A stretch of 41,671 nt of DNA from Azophilus sp964348115. GTDB taxonomy: Bacteria; Pseudomonadota; Gammaproteobacteria; Pseudomonadales; Azotimanducaceae. The notes below the pieces were generated by a model, which made no database searches, was not told the origin of the DNA, and was given only the letters and a program-made list of their open reading frames with translations. Location: contig CAYGBY010000008.1 of assembly GCA_964348115.1 (NCBI GenBank), positions 1 to 41,671 of the forward strand, written 5' to 3'. A program made the position numbers and the translations under genes. Below, one piece after another: positions 6,989 to 16,385 of this stretch (the stretch's first letter is position 1; every line of letters starts with the position of its first letter).

Positions 6989-8302
6989 ATGCCTCTGTGG
7001 CAAATCTGTTGCCGGGAACTACAAGAGACGCTTCCTCGCCAAGAGTTTGACGCGAAAATACGCCCACTGCAAGCCCGGGAGGTTGCTGGCCGGTGGGTGC
7101 TCTACGCACCCAACCGCTATATTCAGGAAGCTGTTCAGAAGCGATATCTTAAACTCATCCAGTCTGTGCTATCCCGCAGCGAAGATCCAGAGCGCCCCGT
7201 CAGCGTAGAGGTGGGGGAACCCTTGGTGGACTTGCCCAAGGGGCCGAAGCGTACGGATGGCGCTCCCAAGGAGGCCGTGCGCAAGCCGAGCGGCATGCAG
7301 CCTTCCTTCACCTTTGATGCCTTGATACAGGGAGAATTCAACCGCTCGGCGTGTGTCGCCGCCAAGCATGTGGCTGACGCACCGGGGAGTGGCCACAATC
7401 CACTTCTGATTTATGGGGGCGTGGGCCTTGGCAAAACCCACCTTATGCAGGCCATCGGGCATTGGGCGTGTAACCGCCATCCCAACCTGAAAGTCATCTT
7501 CTGCCACGGGCAGGTGTTCGTGGAGCAGATGGTCAGTGCTTTCCGGCAGAGGGGTCAGGCGGTGGAGAGGTTGGTGGAGGGCTACTGCTCAGCAGGGATG
7601 CTGCTATTTGACGACTTGTATTTTTTATCTGGAGCTTACAGTACCCAGCGGGAATTTTTTCGCATATTCAATAAGTTGACTGAGAAAAATAGACAAATCG
7701 TGGTGACCAACAACTATTTTCCCGGACGGGTCGAAGGGCTTGACGACGGTCTGAAGTCTCGCCTTAGCGTCGGCCTCAGCGTGGAGTTGAGGCCACCGGA
7801 AAAATCCGTCGCGGTGGCCATTCTCAAGCGCGAGGCGAAACGGGTCGATGTTGTGCTTACGGAGGAAGCGGCGGATTACATTGCGGAGCTGGCTGGGGCG
7901 GACATTCGCGGCCTCAAGGGTGCGTTGCATCATGTGGCGCAAAGGGCGCTGTTCGCCGGCGGCTCGATCGACTTGGCGTTGGCTCGAGATGTCCTGCAGC
8001 ATCTGCGCAGCCGTTTGGTGACGGTAAGCGACATTTTGCGGGCGGTGGCCACTCGTTACGGGCTGAAGAGTTCAGATATCCTCTCCAAAAGGCGGTACCG
8101 ACGACTGGTGCGGGCTCGCCACATGGCCATGTCGCTGGCTAGGGATCTTACTCATCTTTCTTATTCGGACATCGGCGAGGCTATAGGCGGCAAACATTAT
8201 TCTACGGTCAAGTTCGCTTGCGCTAAAATGGAAAGGCTCAGAAGTGAGAATCCGGATGTGGATGATGATTACCGCCGCTTGGTCGGGGACCTAAAGGGAT
8301 AG
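6989..8302 (+). CDS. dnaA: DnaA, chromosomal replication initiator
   Basis: AAA+ initiator that binds DnaA boxes, opens oriC and loads DnaB. The chosen start is ATG 6989, preceded by AGGAGGG (6979-6985); it gives 437 residues and the family-typical opening MPLWQICCRELQ. An upstream GTG/ATG (6944/6953) is less likely. Domain I includes FDAKIRPLQA. Domain III has Walker A GGVGLGKTH (about 143), Walker B LLFDDL and sensor I IVVTNN. Box VII reads DDGLKSRL, keeping the second arginine but replacing the first usual one with glycine. Domain IV has SKRRYRRLVRARHMAM, but the near-universal GGRDHTTV is GGKHYSTV (residues 400-407), so the residues matching E. coli D433, H434 and T435 are changed. It leads the dnaA-dnaN-recF-gyrB group. 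Confidence 0.97.
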   Translation: MPLWQICCRELQETLPRQEFDAKIRPLQAREVAGRWVLYAPNRYIQEAVQKRYLKLIQSVLSRSEDPERPVSVEVGEPLVDLPKGPKRTDGAPKEAVRKPSGMQPSFTFDALIQGEFNRSACVAAKHVADAPGSGHNPLLIYGGVGLGKTHLMQAIGHWACNRHPNLKVIFCHGQVFVEQMVSAFRQRGQAVERLVEGYCSAGMLLFDDLYFLSGAYSTQREFFRIFNKLTEKNRQIVVTNNYFPGRVEGLDDGLKSRLSVGLSVELRPPEKSVAVAILKREAKRVDVVLTEEAADYIAELAGADIRGLKGALHHVAQRALFAGGSIDLALARDVLQHLRSRLVTVSDILRAVATRYGLKSSDILSKRRYRRLVRARHMAMSLARDLTHLSYSDIGEAIGGKHYSTVKFACAKMERLRSENPDVDDDYRRLVGDLKG

Positions 8303-8310
8303 CTCGGCAT

Positions 8311-9423
8311 ATGAAATTTTCGGTTGATCGCGAAGTTTTGCTTCGTCCATTGCAGTTGGTTGCGGGCGTGGTGGAGCGTCATCAGACGCTGCCCATTTTG
8401 TCCAACTTGCTGGTGCGCGCTGAGAGCGAAGGCGTATTGACGATCACCGCCACAGACCTCAGCATGGAGTTGGTGGCCCGAGTGGACCCCGTGTCTGTGG
8501 CCCAAGCTGGGCAGGCCACCATCCCGGCGCATAAGCTTGCCGACATCTGGCGTTCCCTGCCTGAAGGCGCCCAAGTAACCGTAGCTTTGGAGCAACAGTA
8601 CGCTGTGGTGCGCTCAGGGCGCAGCCGATTCTCTCTTGCAACCCTAGCGGCTGAGGAATTTCCCAAGCTTGATGGCGTCGCGGCCAACGCCACCTTCACC
8701 CTAGCCGGCACGGAGGCTGCTGACTTGATCGATAGGGTGGGTTTTGCAATGGCCCGCCAGGATGTGCGTTTCTTCCTCAACGGCATGTTGTTCGAGGTCA
8801 CCGGGCCGCATGTGCGCACGGTCGCCACGGATGGCCACCGTCTATCTCAATGCACCTTGGGCAAGGGCGTGGAGGAGGTTGCGGAGCGGGTCCAAGCCAT
8901 CGTGCCCAGGAAGGTGGTGCAGGACATGCGCCGGCTTTTCGACGGCAAGAAGGATGAGGAGCTGCAGTTTGCCCTAAGCGAGCGACGCATTCGCCTGACC
9001 TGTGGTCCATATAGCCTCTCCAGCAACCTGATCGATGGGCGTTTCCCCGACTATGAGCGGGTCATTCCGCAAAACCCTCCGATATCCATCTGTGGCGATC
9101 GCGCTGCACTCAGTCAGGCGCTGCAGCGCGCCCGCATCTTGACAAACGAAAAGGTTCCCAGCGTCAAGCTGCTTTTGGAGGGGGAGGAAATGACGGTAGT
9201 GGCCAACAATCCGGAGCAGGAGGAGGCGCGGGAGGAACTAGCCGTTGAATTTGGCGGGCAACCGATGCAAGTAGCCTTTAATGTGGATTATCTGCTCGAC
9301 GTGCTGCGGGTTTTAGCCACGGAGACGTACCGCATCAGCATGACGGAGGCGGGCAGCAGCGCTTTGATTCAAGCGCAAGGGGACGAAAGCGCCATCTATG
9401 TTGTCATGCCGATGAAATTGTAA
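8311..9423 (+). CDS. dnaN: DNA polymerase III beta sliding clamp
   Basis: Ring-shaped processivity clamp that tethers DNA polymerase III and other clamp binders to DNA. The 370-residue product has the three-domain length of the family. It opens MKFSVDREVLLRPLQLVAGVVERHQTLPIL and ends IYVVMPMKL, close to the canonical VVMPMRL that lines the clamp-binding pocket. The motif VRTVATDGHRLS in domain two and LIDGRFPDYERVIP are characteristic. ATG 8311 lies 8 bp after the dnaA stop, so the genes are likely co-transcribed, as in most bacteria. recF follows after 44 bp. Confidence 0.98.
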   Translation: MKFSVDREVLLRPLQLVAGVVERHQTLPILSNLLVRAESEGVLTITATDLSMELVARVDPVSVAQAGQATIPAHKLADIWRSLPEGAQVTVALEQQYAVVRSGRSRFSLATLAAEEFPKLDGVAANATFTLAGTEAADLIDRVGFAMARQDVRFFLNGMLFEVTGPHVRTVATDGHRLSQCTLGKGVEEVAERVQAIVPRKVVQDMRRLFDGKKDEELQFALSERRIRLTCGPYSLSSNLIDGRFPDYERVIPQNPPISICGDRAALSQALQRARILTNEKVPSVKLLLEGEEMTVVANNPEQEEAREELAVEFGGQPMQVAFNVDYLLDVLRVLATETYRISMTEAGSSALIQAQGDESAIYVVMPMKL

Positions 9424-9467
9424 CCGCGGTGGGCTTTGTGGGCGGCTGTGAGTGAGGAGAAAGCCAT

Positions 9468-10553
9468 GTGGTCATGCGTCAGCTGGAGATCAGCAATCTT
9501 CGCAATCTGACGGCGGCACGTTTGCAGCTCGCGCCCCATTTCAATTATCTCGTGGGTGGCAACGGCGCGGGCAAGACTTCAGTTCTTGAAGCGGTCTATC
9601 TATTGGCGCGCGCCCGTTCCTTTCGGGGCGCCTCGGTCGCCTCGCTGATTAGCAAGGGGCACGATAGCCTGTTGGTGCGGGCTGATCTGGAGGATGGCCA
9701 TAGCCTGGGGCTGTCGAGGGCGCATGATGGAAATGCTGTCTTGCACATCGATCAGCAGCCCGTGCGCAAGTTGTCTTCGAGCGCTGCTTTGCTGCCCCTG
9801 CAACTGCTTTCCCCTGATGTCGGTGACTTGGTGTTTGCCGGCCCAGGCGGACGCAGGAAGTTTTTGGATTGGGGCTTGTTCCACATGGAACAGAGCGCCT
9901 TTGCCGCCTTGCGGGACTTCCGTGTGGCCAACCGGCAGCGAAATGCCGTCTTGAAGTCTTGGTGCGGGCGGGAATCGGAGCAGTCATTGGAAGTTTGGAC
10001 CGATGCATTTTGTCGGCACGCGGCGGCGGTCGATGCTTTCCGCAGGGAATATGCGGAAGCGCTCATTCCGGTCGTCCGGGAAGCGCTTGGTGAGCTGCGG
10101 GTGGCGTTTCAGGTTGGCATGACGTACCGAAACGGCTGGGGGGACGCTTCCTTGCGCAAAGTGCTGGAGCAATCCATCGCCAAAGATGTAAAATCTGGAG
10201 TCACCAGCTTAGGGCCGCATCGGGCGGACCTGTCTCTTGAGGTTCCTGAGGGGCAAGCCCGCGCCATCCTCTCCCGAGGGCAAGGAAAGCTTCTTGCGGT
10301 GGCCTTGATTCTGGCCCAGGCGCGGCTGCTGCAGGCCCATGCTCAACGTAGAACCTTATTCCTGATAGACGAGTTGGGGGCGGAAATGGACCAGCGGCAC
10401 TTGGCTAGGATGTTGGCGCTCTTGGACCCGGCAACCTGTCAGGTGATCGCCACCTCCACGCAGCCCCCAGGGCCGGAGTTTGCCGATGCTCAGGCAGGGG
10501 AGGGCTTTCGGCTGTTCCATGTGGAACAAGGCGAAATAACGGCTAGGGCTTGA
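9468..10553 (+). CDS. recF: RecF, DNA replication and repair ATPase
   Basis: SMC-like ATPase of the RecFOR pathway, which helps load RecA onto gapped DNA. The Walker A motif GGNGAGKTS (E. coli has GANGSGKTS), the signature ILSRGQGKLLAVALILAQ and Walker B LFLIDELGAEMD are all present. At about 360 residues the length is normal. Two starts are possible: GTG 9468, 7 nt after GAGGAGA (9454-9460), or ATG 9474, giving MRQLEISNLRN, which matches homologues better. An out-of-frame ATG at 9466 overlaps them. gyrB begins 23 bp downstream. Confidence 0.96.
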   Translation: MVMRQLEISNLRNLTAARLQLAPHFNYLVGGNGAGKTSVLEAVYLLARARSFRGASVASLISKGHDSLLVRADLEDGHSLGLSRAHDGNAVLHIDQQPVRKLSSSAALLPLQLLSPDVGDLVFAGPGGRRKFLDWGLFHMEQSAFAALRDFRVANRQRNAVLKSWCGRESEQSLEVWTDAFCRHAAAVDAFRREYAEALIPVVREALGELRVAFQVGMTYRNGWGDASLRKVLEQSIAKDVKSGVTSLGPHRADLSLEVPEGQARAILSRGQGKLLAVALILAQARLLQAHAQRRTLFLIDELGAEMDQRHLARMLALLDPATCQVIATSTQPPGPEFADAQAGEGFRLFHVEQGEITARA

Positions 10554-10576
10554 GTTCGATCACCTAGGGAGTGTCC

Positions 10577-12970
10577 ATGTCTGAAGAAACCTACGATTCA
10601 CGCAATATCAAGGTGCTCCGGGGCCTCGATGCAGTGCGTAAACGGCCTGGAATGTACATCGGTGACACCGAGGATGGCACTGGTCTGCACCATATGGTGC
10701 AGGAATTGGTGGATAACGCCATAGACGAAGCCCTAGCTGGCCATTGCGATGACATTCAAGTCATCGTGCATCCGGGGGAAGCGGTGACGGTGCGGGACAA
10801 CGGGCGCGGCATTCCAGTGGACCTGCACTCGGAGGTGGGCGTTTCCGCGGCGGAAGTGATCATGACCACATTGCATGCTGGCGGCAAATTCGATGACAAC
10901 AGCTATAAAGTGTCCGGCGGGCTGCATGGCGTGGGAGTGTCTGTGGTCAACGCCCTGTCCCGGCAATTGCGCCTGACCATTCGTCGGGATGGCTTTGTTT
11001 ATGAGCAGGTCTACCATGAAGGGGTGCCGGAAAAGCCCTTGCGGCAGGTGGGGGAAACGGATAAGACCGGAACGGAGTGCTATTTCGAACCCTCACCCAA
11101 CACCTTCAACAACATCGAATTCCACTATGACGTGCTGGCCAAACGCCTGCGTGAGCTGGCTTTCCTGAATTCCGGCGTCAGCATTCGGCTGGTGGATGAG
11201 CGCACCGGCAAGCAGGACCACTTTGTCTATGACGGGGGCCTGCAAGCGTTTGTGATTTATCTGAACCAGAACAAGGCGCCGCTCAATGAAGTGGTCTATT
11301 TCAACACTGCACGGGTGGATGGCATTGCCGTGGAGGTCGCCATGCAATGGAACGACAGCTTCCAAGAGCAGGTGTTCGCCTACACCAACAACATACCGCA
11401 GAGTGATGGCGGCACCCATCTGGCGGGCTTCCGTGCTGGCCTGACGCGCACGCTGAACAACTACATGGATCGGGAGGGCCTGTTGAAGAAGGCCGGCGTG
11501 TCCACCACAGGGGATGATGCCCGGGAGGGTCTCACCGCCATTGTCTCGGTCAAGGCCCCGGACCCCAAATTTTCCTCCCAGACCAAAGACAAGCTGGTAT
11601 CCAGCGAGGTGAAGACAGCCGTGGAGCAGGAGCTGGGCAAGCACTTCATCATCTATCTGGAAGAAAACCCCCAGGCCGCCAAGGCCGTGGTGGGCAAGAT
11701 GATCGCCGCCGCCCAGGCCCGTGAGGCAGCCCGCAAGGCGCGGGAAATGACCAGACGCAAGGGCGCCTTGGATATCGCGGGCCTGCCGGGAAAATTGGCG
11801 GACTGCCAGGAAAAGGACCCAGCCGCCTCTGAAATCTATCTTGTTGAGGGGGATTCAGCTGGCGGGTCCGCCAAGCAGGGCCGGGACCGGCGCACCCAGG
11901 CCATCCTGCCCCTGCGCGGCAAGATCCTCAATGTGGAGAAGGCCCGATTCGACAGAATGCTGTCCTCCCAGGAAGTGGGCACCTTGGTGACCGCCTTGGG
12001 CTGCGGCATCGGCCGGGACGAGTTCAACCCGGAAAGGCTGCGCTACCACCGCATCATCATCATGACGGATGCGGATGTGGACGGTTCCCATATCCGCACC
12101 CTGTTGCTGACTTTCTTTTTCCGGCAAATGCCGGAACTGATCGAAAGGGGGCACGTCTACATCGCCCAGCCGCCGCTGTACAAGCTCAAGAAAGGGCGTC
12201 AGGAGCAATATGTCAAGGACGATGAAGAACTTGCCGAGTACTTCCTGCAGTTGGCGCTGGAGAATTCCCGGCTGTACGTCAACGCCGATGCTCCCGCCAT
12301 GCGGGACGAAGCCTTTGCGGAGCTGGCCGCGCGCTACCAAGCCCTGATGGTGCGGCTTGGCCGCCTTCAGCGGATTTACCCGGTTTCCGTCACGGAAGCC
12401 TTAGTCAGCTTGCCGGTTGTGGATGACGCCAGGCAAGCCGATGAGGCTGAGATGCGGGCTTGGTGCGAAGCCTTGGCTGGCGCCCTGCCGGATTCCAGCA
12501 TCACCCTGCGGTTCGACGCCGAGCACAATGTGCATTGCCCATTGATTGAGTATCGGGATCGGGGCATGACGGAGCAAGTGATGCTGCCGCGCGCTTTTTT
12601 TGCCAGCCCGGATTATCGCGCTGTGGCCGCCATGGCCCGTTCCTTGGCGGGGTTGTTCGAACAGGGCGCCCGCATCGAGCGCGGGGAACGTCAGCAGGAG
12701 GTGGCCACTTTTGGGGAAGTGCTTGCGTGGCTGTCTGCGGAGGCGCGCCGCGGCGTGGACACCCAGCGTTACAAGGGCTTGGGCGAGATGAACCCGGAGC
12801 AACTTTGGGAGACCACTATGGATCCGGATGTGCGCCGCATGTTGCGGGTCACGGTGGATGACGCCATCGCCGCGGATCGGATGTTCACAACGCTGATGGG
12901 AGACCAGGTGGAGCCCCGTCGGGAGTTCATCGAGAGCAACGCCCTATCCGTGGTGAACCTTGACGTATAG
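10577..12970 (+). CDS. gyrB: DNA gyrase subunit B
   Basis: ATPase subunit of DNA gyrase, which with GyrA introduces negative supercoils. The 797-residue product has all blocks in order: GHKL ATPase motifs ELVDNAIDEA and DNGRGIPVD, the GGLHGVGVSVVNALS loop, the transducer, the TOPRIM motif EGDSAGGSAKQGRDR with DADVDGSHI, and the C-terminal QRYKGLGEMNPEQLWETTMDP. The ~170-residue insert in the TOPRIM half, usual in Gram-negative GyrB, is present (roughly residues 545-720). ATG 10577 follows AGGGAG; an in-frame GTG six bases upstream is the alternative. No recognisable U-run terminator follows; a short palindrome GCGCTAATAGCGC is at 13013-13025. Confidence 0.98.
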   Translation: MSEETYDSRNIKVLRGLDAVRKRPGMYIGDTEDGTGLHHMVQELVDNAIDEALAGHCDDIQVIVHPGEAVTVRDNGRGIPVDLHSEVGVSAAEVIMTTLHAGGKFDDNSYKVSGGLHGVGVSVVNALSRQLRLTIRRDGFVYEQVYHEGVPEKPLRQVGETDKTGTECYFEPSPNTFNNIEFHYDVLAKRLRELAFLNSGVSIRLVDERTGKQDHFVYDGGLQAFVIYLNQNKAPLNEVVYFNTARVDGIAVEVAMQWNDSFQEQVFAYTNNIPQSDGGTHLAGFRAGLTRTLNNYMDREGLLKKAGVSTTGDDAREGLTAIVSVKAPDPKFSSQTKDKLVSSEVKTAVEQELGKHFIIYLEENPQAAKAVVGKMIAAAQAREAARKAREMTRRKGALDIAGLPGKLADCQEKDPAASEIYLVEGDSAGGSAKQGRDRRTQAILPLRGKILNVEKARFDRMLSSQEVGTLVTALGCGIGRDEFNPERLRYHRIIIMTDADVDGSHIRTLLLTFFFRQMPELIERGHVYIAQPPLYKLKKGRQEQYVKDDEELAEYFLQLALENSRLYVNADAPAMRDEAFAELAARYQALMVRLGRLQRIYPVSVTEALVSLPVVDDARQADEAEMRAWCEALAGALPDSSITLRFDAEHNVHCPLIEYRDRGMTEQVMLPRAFFASPDYRAVAAMARSLAGLFEQGARIERGERQQEVATFGEVLAWLSAEARRGVDTQRYKGLGEMNPEQLWETTMDPDVRRMLRVTVDDAIAADRMFTTLMGDQVEPRREFIESNALSVVNLDV

Positions 12971-13163
12971 TGCCCATCATTTCCAGTATTTGTTATTAAA
13001 ACAATAAGTTAAGCGCTAATAGCGCCGCGCCGCGGGAGTGGGTTGCCAGACAGTCAAGCAAGTTTCAGGGTGCGCGGGTCGTTTCGCCACGGGCGGCGGA
13101 AGCGCTTGTGCAGAGGTTTCGGTTATCATTTCCGTGATTGCCGTAGCTTAAGGAGGTGTCTGC

Positions 13164-13514
13164 ATGACTGGGCTGCAAACCCTTGGGGCGAATAGCGGCG
13201 TTGAAACCATTTTGGAGGCTCTGCGGCGGGATGGGGCGGCCATCGTTGCGGACTTGCCGGCGCTGGATGCCTTGGCCAAGTTGAACGCCGAGCTGCGCCC
13301 GTTCGCCGCCGGCACTCCGATGAGCGGCGACGATTTCGGCGGGCGCAGGACTCAGCGGACCGGGATGCTGGTGGCGCGTTGCCCCAGAACGAATGAACTG
13401 ACAGCCGAGGCGTTGGCGCAGCGGGTGGCGTCGCCGTTGGCGACGGAGGAATCAGGCTGCCGACGGAACATCGGCGAGCAAGCCGCGCCGCGGGACGCCC
13501 AGGCCAGCGAATAG
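13164..13514 (+). pseudogene. N-terminal fragment of a phytanoyl-CoA dioxygenase (PhyH)-like gene
   Basis: The first ~85 residues resemble the N-terminus of PhyH-family Fe(II)/2-oxoglutarate dioxygenases: ILEALRRDGAAIVADLPALD, AKLNAELRPF and DFGGRRTQRTGMLVARCP. The similarity ends about residue 90 and the frame stops at 116, whereas intact proteins have about 280 residues. The metal-binding HxD and the distal histidine are absent. A near-perfect ribosome site TAAGGAGGT (13149-13157) precedes the ATG, so this was probably once a working gene. The following DNA is a 144-bp inverted-repeat element and unassigned sequence, suggesting truncation by insertion or deletion. It could instead be a short uncharacterised protein, which I think less likely. 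Confidence 0.6.
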
Positions 13515-13560
13515 AATAGATGCTGCATAGGTCCCGATAAGGCGGCCCCCACTAGGCCAA

Positions 13561-13704
13561 GGCCATCCCAAAGTCTTCCACCAGCCATCGGCAAAGTCCC
13601 ATATGGAAGGTTTATAAATCTCTTTCGGAAGATTCCGCGATATTCTGCGGCAGCTAATGACTCGTCAGAAATTTTCTTTCAAGAGCGAACACTTTGGGAT
13701 GGCC
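13561..13704. repeat. 144-bp element with perfect 14-bp terminal inverted repeats
   Basis: GGCCATCCCAAAGT (13561-13574) and its exact complement (13691-13704) bracket AT-richer DNA unlike its surroundings. No target duplication is visible. The rest of the gap between the broken PhyH gene and the DUF5916 gene (13515-13772) shows no gene on the plus strand. On the minus strand a ~70-codon open frame ends near 13453 and has hydrophobic character, but I recognise no family. It may be a remnant of a transposon or of a displaced gene. Confidence 0.5.
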
Positions 13705-13772
13705 CTGCTCCACCGGGCGCCGGATGTTAGGCGTAGCGGTTTTCGCACGTAGAATAAGGATTTGCTTGGCGC

Positions 13773-16007
13773 ATGGGAAAGGCCTTGATGAATCGCCTTG
13801 CCGGAAGTCCGTCACCGCGCAAGGTCTGGGCGCTGGCGGCTTGGCTGGGCGCCGGCTGGTTGGCGTTTTGCCTAGGCGAAGCCGTTGCTGAGACGCCCAC
13901 TCTGCTGGCTGGGGAACTGGCCACGAAGCCGGAACTCGACGGCGATGTGCTCCATGACGCGGCTTGGCGGGGCCTGACGCCTGCGACGGGCTTCGTGCAG
14001 ACGCAGCCCAACGAGGGGCAGCCAGCCACGCAACGCACGGAAGCCTATGTGGGCTTCACCCGGGAGGCGCTGTACATCGCCGTGGTGTGCCACGATGAAG
14101 CGCCGGAGCAGATCATTGTGGCGGATAGCCGCCGGGACAGCAGCCTGCAGGATACGGACAGCTTTCAGGTCATCCTGGACACTTTCCGCGACCGGCAAAA
14201 TGGGTTTATCTTCGGCACCAACCCGGCCGGCGTGGAATACGACGCTCAGGTGATCAGAGAGGGGGAGGCCGCCCGCTCGGGTTTTGGCGTTGGGCTGAAC
14301 CTGAACTGGGACACCAGCTGGTCCGTGGCCACGCGGAAAGGGGCGTACGGCTGGAGCGCGGAGTTCCGCATCCCCTTCAGCTCCCTGCGCTATGGCGGCG
14401 GGGAAGTGCAGTCCTGGGGCATTAACTTCCAGCGCAACATCCGCCGCAACAACGAAGAGGCGTTTTGGTCCCCCCTGCCCCGCCAACACAGCCTGCCGCG
14501 CGTTTCGCAGGCTGGCACGGTGCAGGGCCTGCACACGCCTCCGCAACGCAACCTGCAGGTCATTCCCTATGTTCTGGCGCGGGGCGCCAAGGGCGGCCCG
14601 TTCAAGCAAGGCGCTGAGGGGGATGCGGAGTTCGGCTTTGACGTGAAATACTCCCTCACGCCCAGCTTGACTCTGGACGCCACTTACAACACGGACTTCG
14701 CCCAGGTGGAGGCAGACGACCTGCAAGTCAACCTGGATAGGTTCAGTCTGTTTTTTGAGGAGAAGCGCCCGTTTTTTCTGGAGAATGCGGACCAGTTCAA
14801 CGTGGGCAATGCGGAGTCGGCGGAACTTTTTTTCAGCCGCCGCATCGGCATCGGCGAAGGCGGCGTCCGCATACCCATCGAGGGCGGTGTGCGCCTGTCG
14901 GGCAAGTTGGGGGCCAGCACCAACATCGGGCTTTTGCACATGCGTTCCCAGGCGCTGGCCGGGGCGGCGCCGCGCAATGACTACTCCGTGGCGAGGGTCA
15001 GCCAGGAACTGCCCAACCGGTCCTCCATCGGGGCCATGTTCGTCAATCGGCAAGGCGATGGCAGCCATTTGCGGGCCAAAGGAGAGGATCACAACCGCGC
15101 CTACGCCATCGATGGCCGCTGGGGCATTGGCCGCAACAGCCTGCTGTCGGGCTGGGCGGCGAAAACGGAATCGCCCCACCTGAAGGGCGGGGACCATGCC
15201 TTCAGTGTGCGCGGAGAGTACAGTTCGGAAAAGTGGTCCAACGCCTTCTCCTATACGGAGTTGGCGGACAACTTCAACCCGGAAGTGGGCTTTCTGGCCC
15301 GCAGCGCCTACCGCAGGGTCAGCGGCCGTCTGTTTCGCCGCATCCGTCCAGAGCGCCTATGGGGGCTGCATGAGTTGCGCCCGCACCTGTTCATCTCCAA
15401 CCACTGGGGCTATGGGGACGGCCTGCATGAATCCATGTTTCTGCACATCGACAACCATTGGGAATGGCGGTCCGGAGTGGAGATCCACACCGGGGTTAAC
15501 TTTACCCATGAGGGTGTGCGGACGCCCTTTGAAATCGTCGGCGGGGTGACGGTGCCGTCGGGCGACTATGATCACAAGGAAGCCCAACTGGTTTTCTATA
15601 CCGATAGGGCCCAGCCCTTGAGCTTTGGCATTGAAGCCATAATCGGCGGGCGTTTTGGCGGTGATCGCATCAAGTTGGATCCCACCCTGCGCTACCGCAT
15701 TGGCGAAAAGTTCACTTCCGAACTGAGTTGGGGATACAACGACTTCGACCTGCCCGGCGGCGACTTCAAAGTGCATGTGGGCCGTTTGCGGGCCAGCTAC
15801 GCCTTTACGCCGCGCATGTCCGTGCAGGCCGTGGTGCAGTATGACAACCGCCGCGAGCGCATTGCCAGCAACCTGCGTTTCGTGTGGCTGCAGACCGCCA
15901 ACGCCGGCTTGTACTTGGTCTATAACGAGCTTGATGAGCAGGACTTCGCCGCCGGCCCGCGTCGCGAGCTCATCCTGAAGTACAGCCGCATCATAAATTT
16001 TCGCTAG
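13773..16007 (+). CDS. DUF5916/CBM9-like outer-membrane-type protein, function unknown
   Basis: A 744-residue protein with an N-terminal signal peptide (VWALAAWLGAGWLAFCLGEAVAE). The next ~190 residues resemble the CBM9-like sugar-binding fold found at the start of DUF5916 proteins (KPELDGDVLHDAAWRG, then EAYVGFTREALYIAVVCHDE). The remainder has DUF5916 marks: FFEEKRPFFLENADQF, FFSRRIG, and many alternating aromatic and polar strands typical of an outer-membrane beta barrel, ending in KYSRIINFR, a barrel-like C-terminus. Role and ligand are unknown. Starts ATG 13773 or 13788 are both possible. It appears to stand alone. The TAG stop (16005-16007) coincides with the CTAG flanking MITE copy 3, so the original stop or last residues could have been altered by the insertion. 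Confidence 0.85.
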   Translation: MGKALMNRLAGSPSPRKVWALAAWLGAGWLAFCLGEAVAETPTLLAGELATKPELDGDVLHDAAWRGLTPATGFVQTQPNEGQPATQRTEAYVGFTREALYIAVVCHDEAPEQIIVADSRRDSSLQDTDSFQVILDTFRDRQNGFIFGTNPAGVEYDAQVIREGEAARSGFGVGLNLNWDTSWSVATRKGAYGWSAEFRIPFSSLRYGGGEVQSWGINFQRNIRRNNEEAFWSPLPRQHSLPRVSQAGTVQGLHTPPQRNLQVIPYVLARGAKGGPFKQGAEGDAEFGFDVKYSLTPSLTLDATYNTDFAQVEADDLQVNLDRFSLFFEEKRPFFLENADQFNVGNAESAELFFSRRIGIGEGGVRIPIEGGVRLSGKLGASTNIGLLHMRSQALAGAAPRNDYSVARVSQELPNRSSIGAMFVNRQGDGSHLRAKGEDHNRAYAIDGRWGIGRNSLLSGWAAKTESPHLKGGDHAFSVRGEYSSEKWSNAFSYTELADNFNPEVGFLARSAYRRVSGRLFRRIRPERLWGLHELRPHLFISNHWGYGDGLHESMFLHIDNHWEWRSGVEIHTGVNFTHEGVRTPFEIVGGVTVPSGDYDHKEAQLVFYTDRAQPLSFGIEAIIGGRFGGDRIKLDPTLRYRIGEKFTSELSWGYNDFDLPGGDFKVHVGRLRASYAFTPRMSVQAVVQYDNRRERIASNLRFVWLQTANAGLYLVYNELDEQDFAAGPRRELILKYSRIINFR

Positions 16008-16266
16008 GGGACCTCTGAACAAGTCGCGTTCGCCCAGCGCCCCGCTCGCTGTTTGCGGGTGGAGATGGCGTTGCGGCCATAGGAAGGCAGCCGGCAGCGC
16101 GGCGTGGATTGCACAGTCCGTACGCCGCGGAGCGCCCTTCGGGAGGGCCTAAAGTGTGCGCTGGCTGTGTCGCGGCTCATTGTGTGGGGCCTGCCACAGT
16201 TTCGCCGCGCCTTGCCATCACGCCCTTTAGGCTCCTCTGGGCTTCCGGGACTTGTTCAGAGGTTCC
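16008..16266 (-). mobile_element. IS5-type MITE, copy 3 (259 bp)
   Basis: Left end GGGACCTCTGAACAAGTC, right end complement ...CTTGTTCAGAGGTTCC. The left flank is CTAG, the right CCGG, so the duplication is either decayed or absent. Orientation is the same as copy 1. A 4-bp expansion (CGCTCGCTG) distinguishes its left half. The interior again carries GGCCCTCCCGAAGGG-like hairpin sequence in reverse. From 16267 to the start of tag I see no further gene. Confidence 0.85.
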
Positions 16267-16385
16267 CCGGAAGTGCCGTGGACGGGTTCATTCTAAACAG
16301 ACAAGTTTTCATCCCGGCGTCCGCTGGCGCTTGCGCCGGGTGGCCTTAGAATGCGCTGGAGCATTGAATGTGGGGCGTTCGGCAG

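Noticed and set aside
13453..13660. Minus-strand open frame with hydrophobic, protein-like character (contains IWDFADGWWKTLG)
   Set aside because: No recognisable family, no clear start and it crosses the end of the 144-bp element; kept only as a note in that element's entry.
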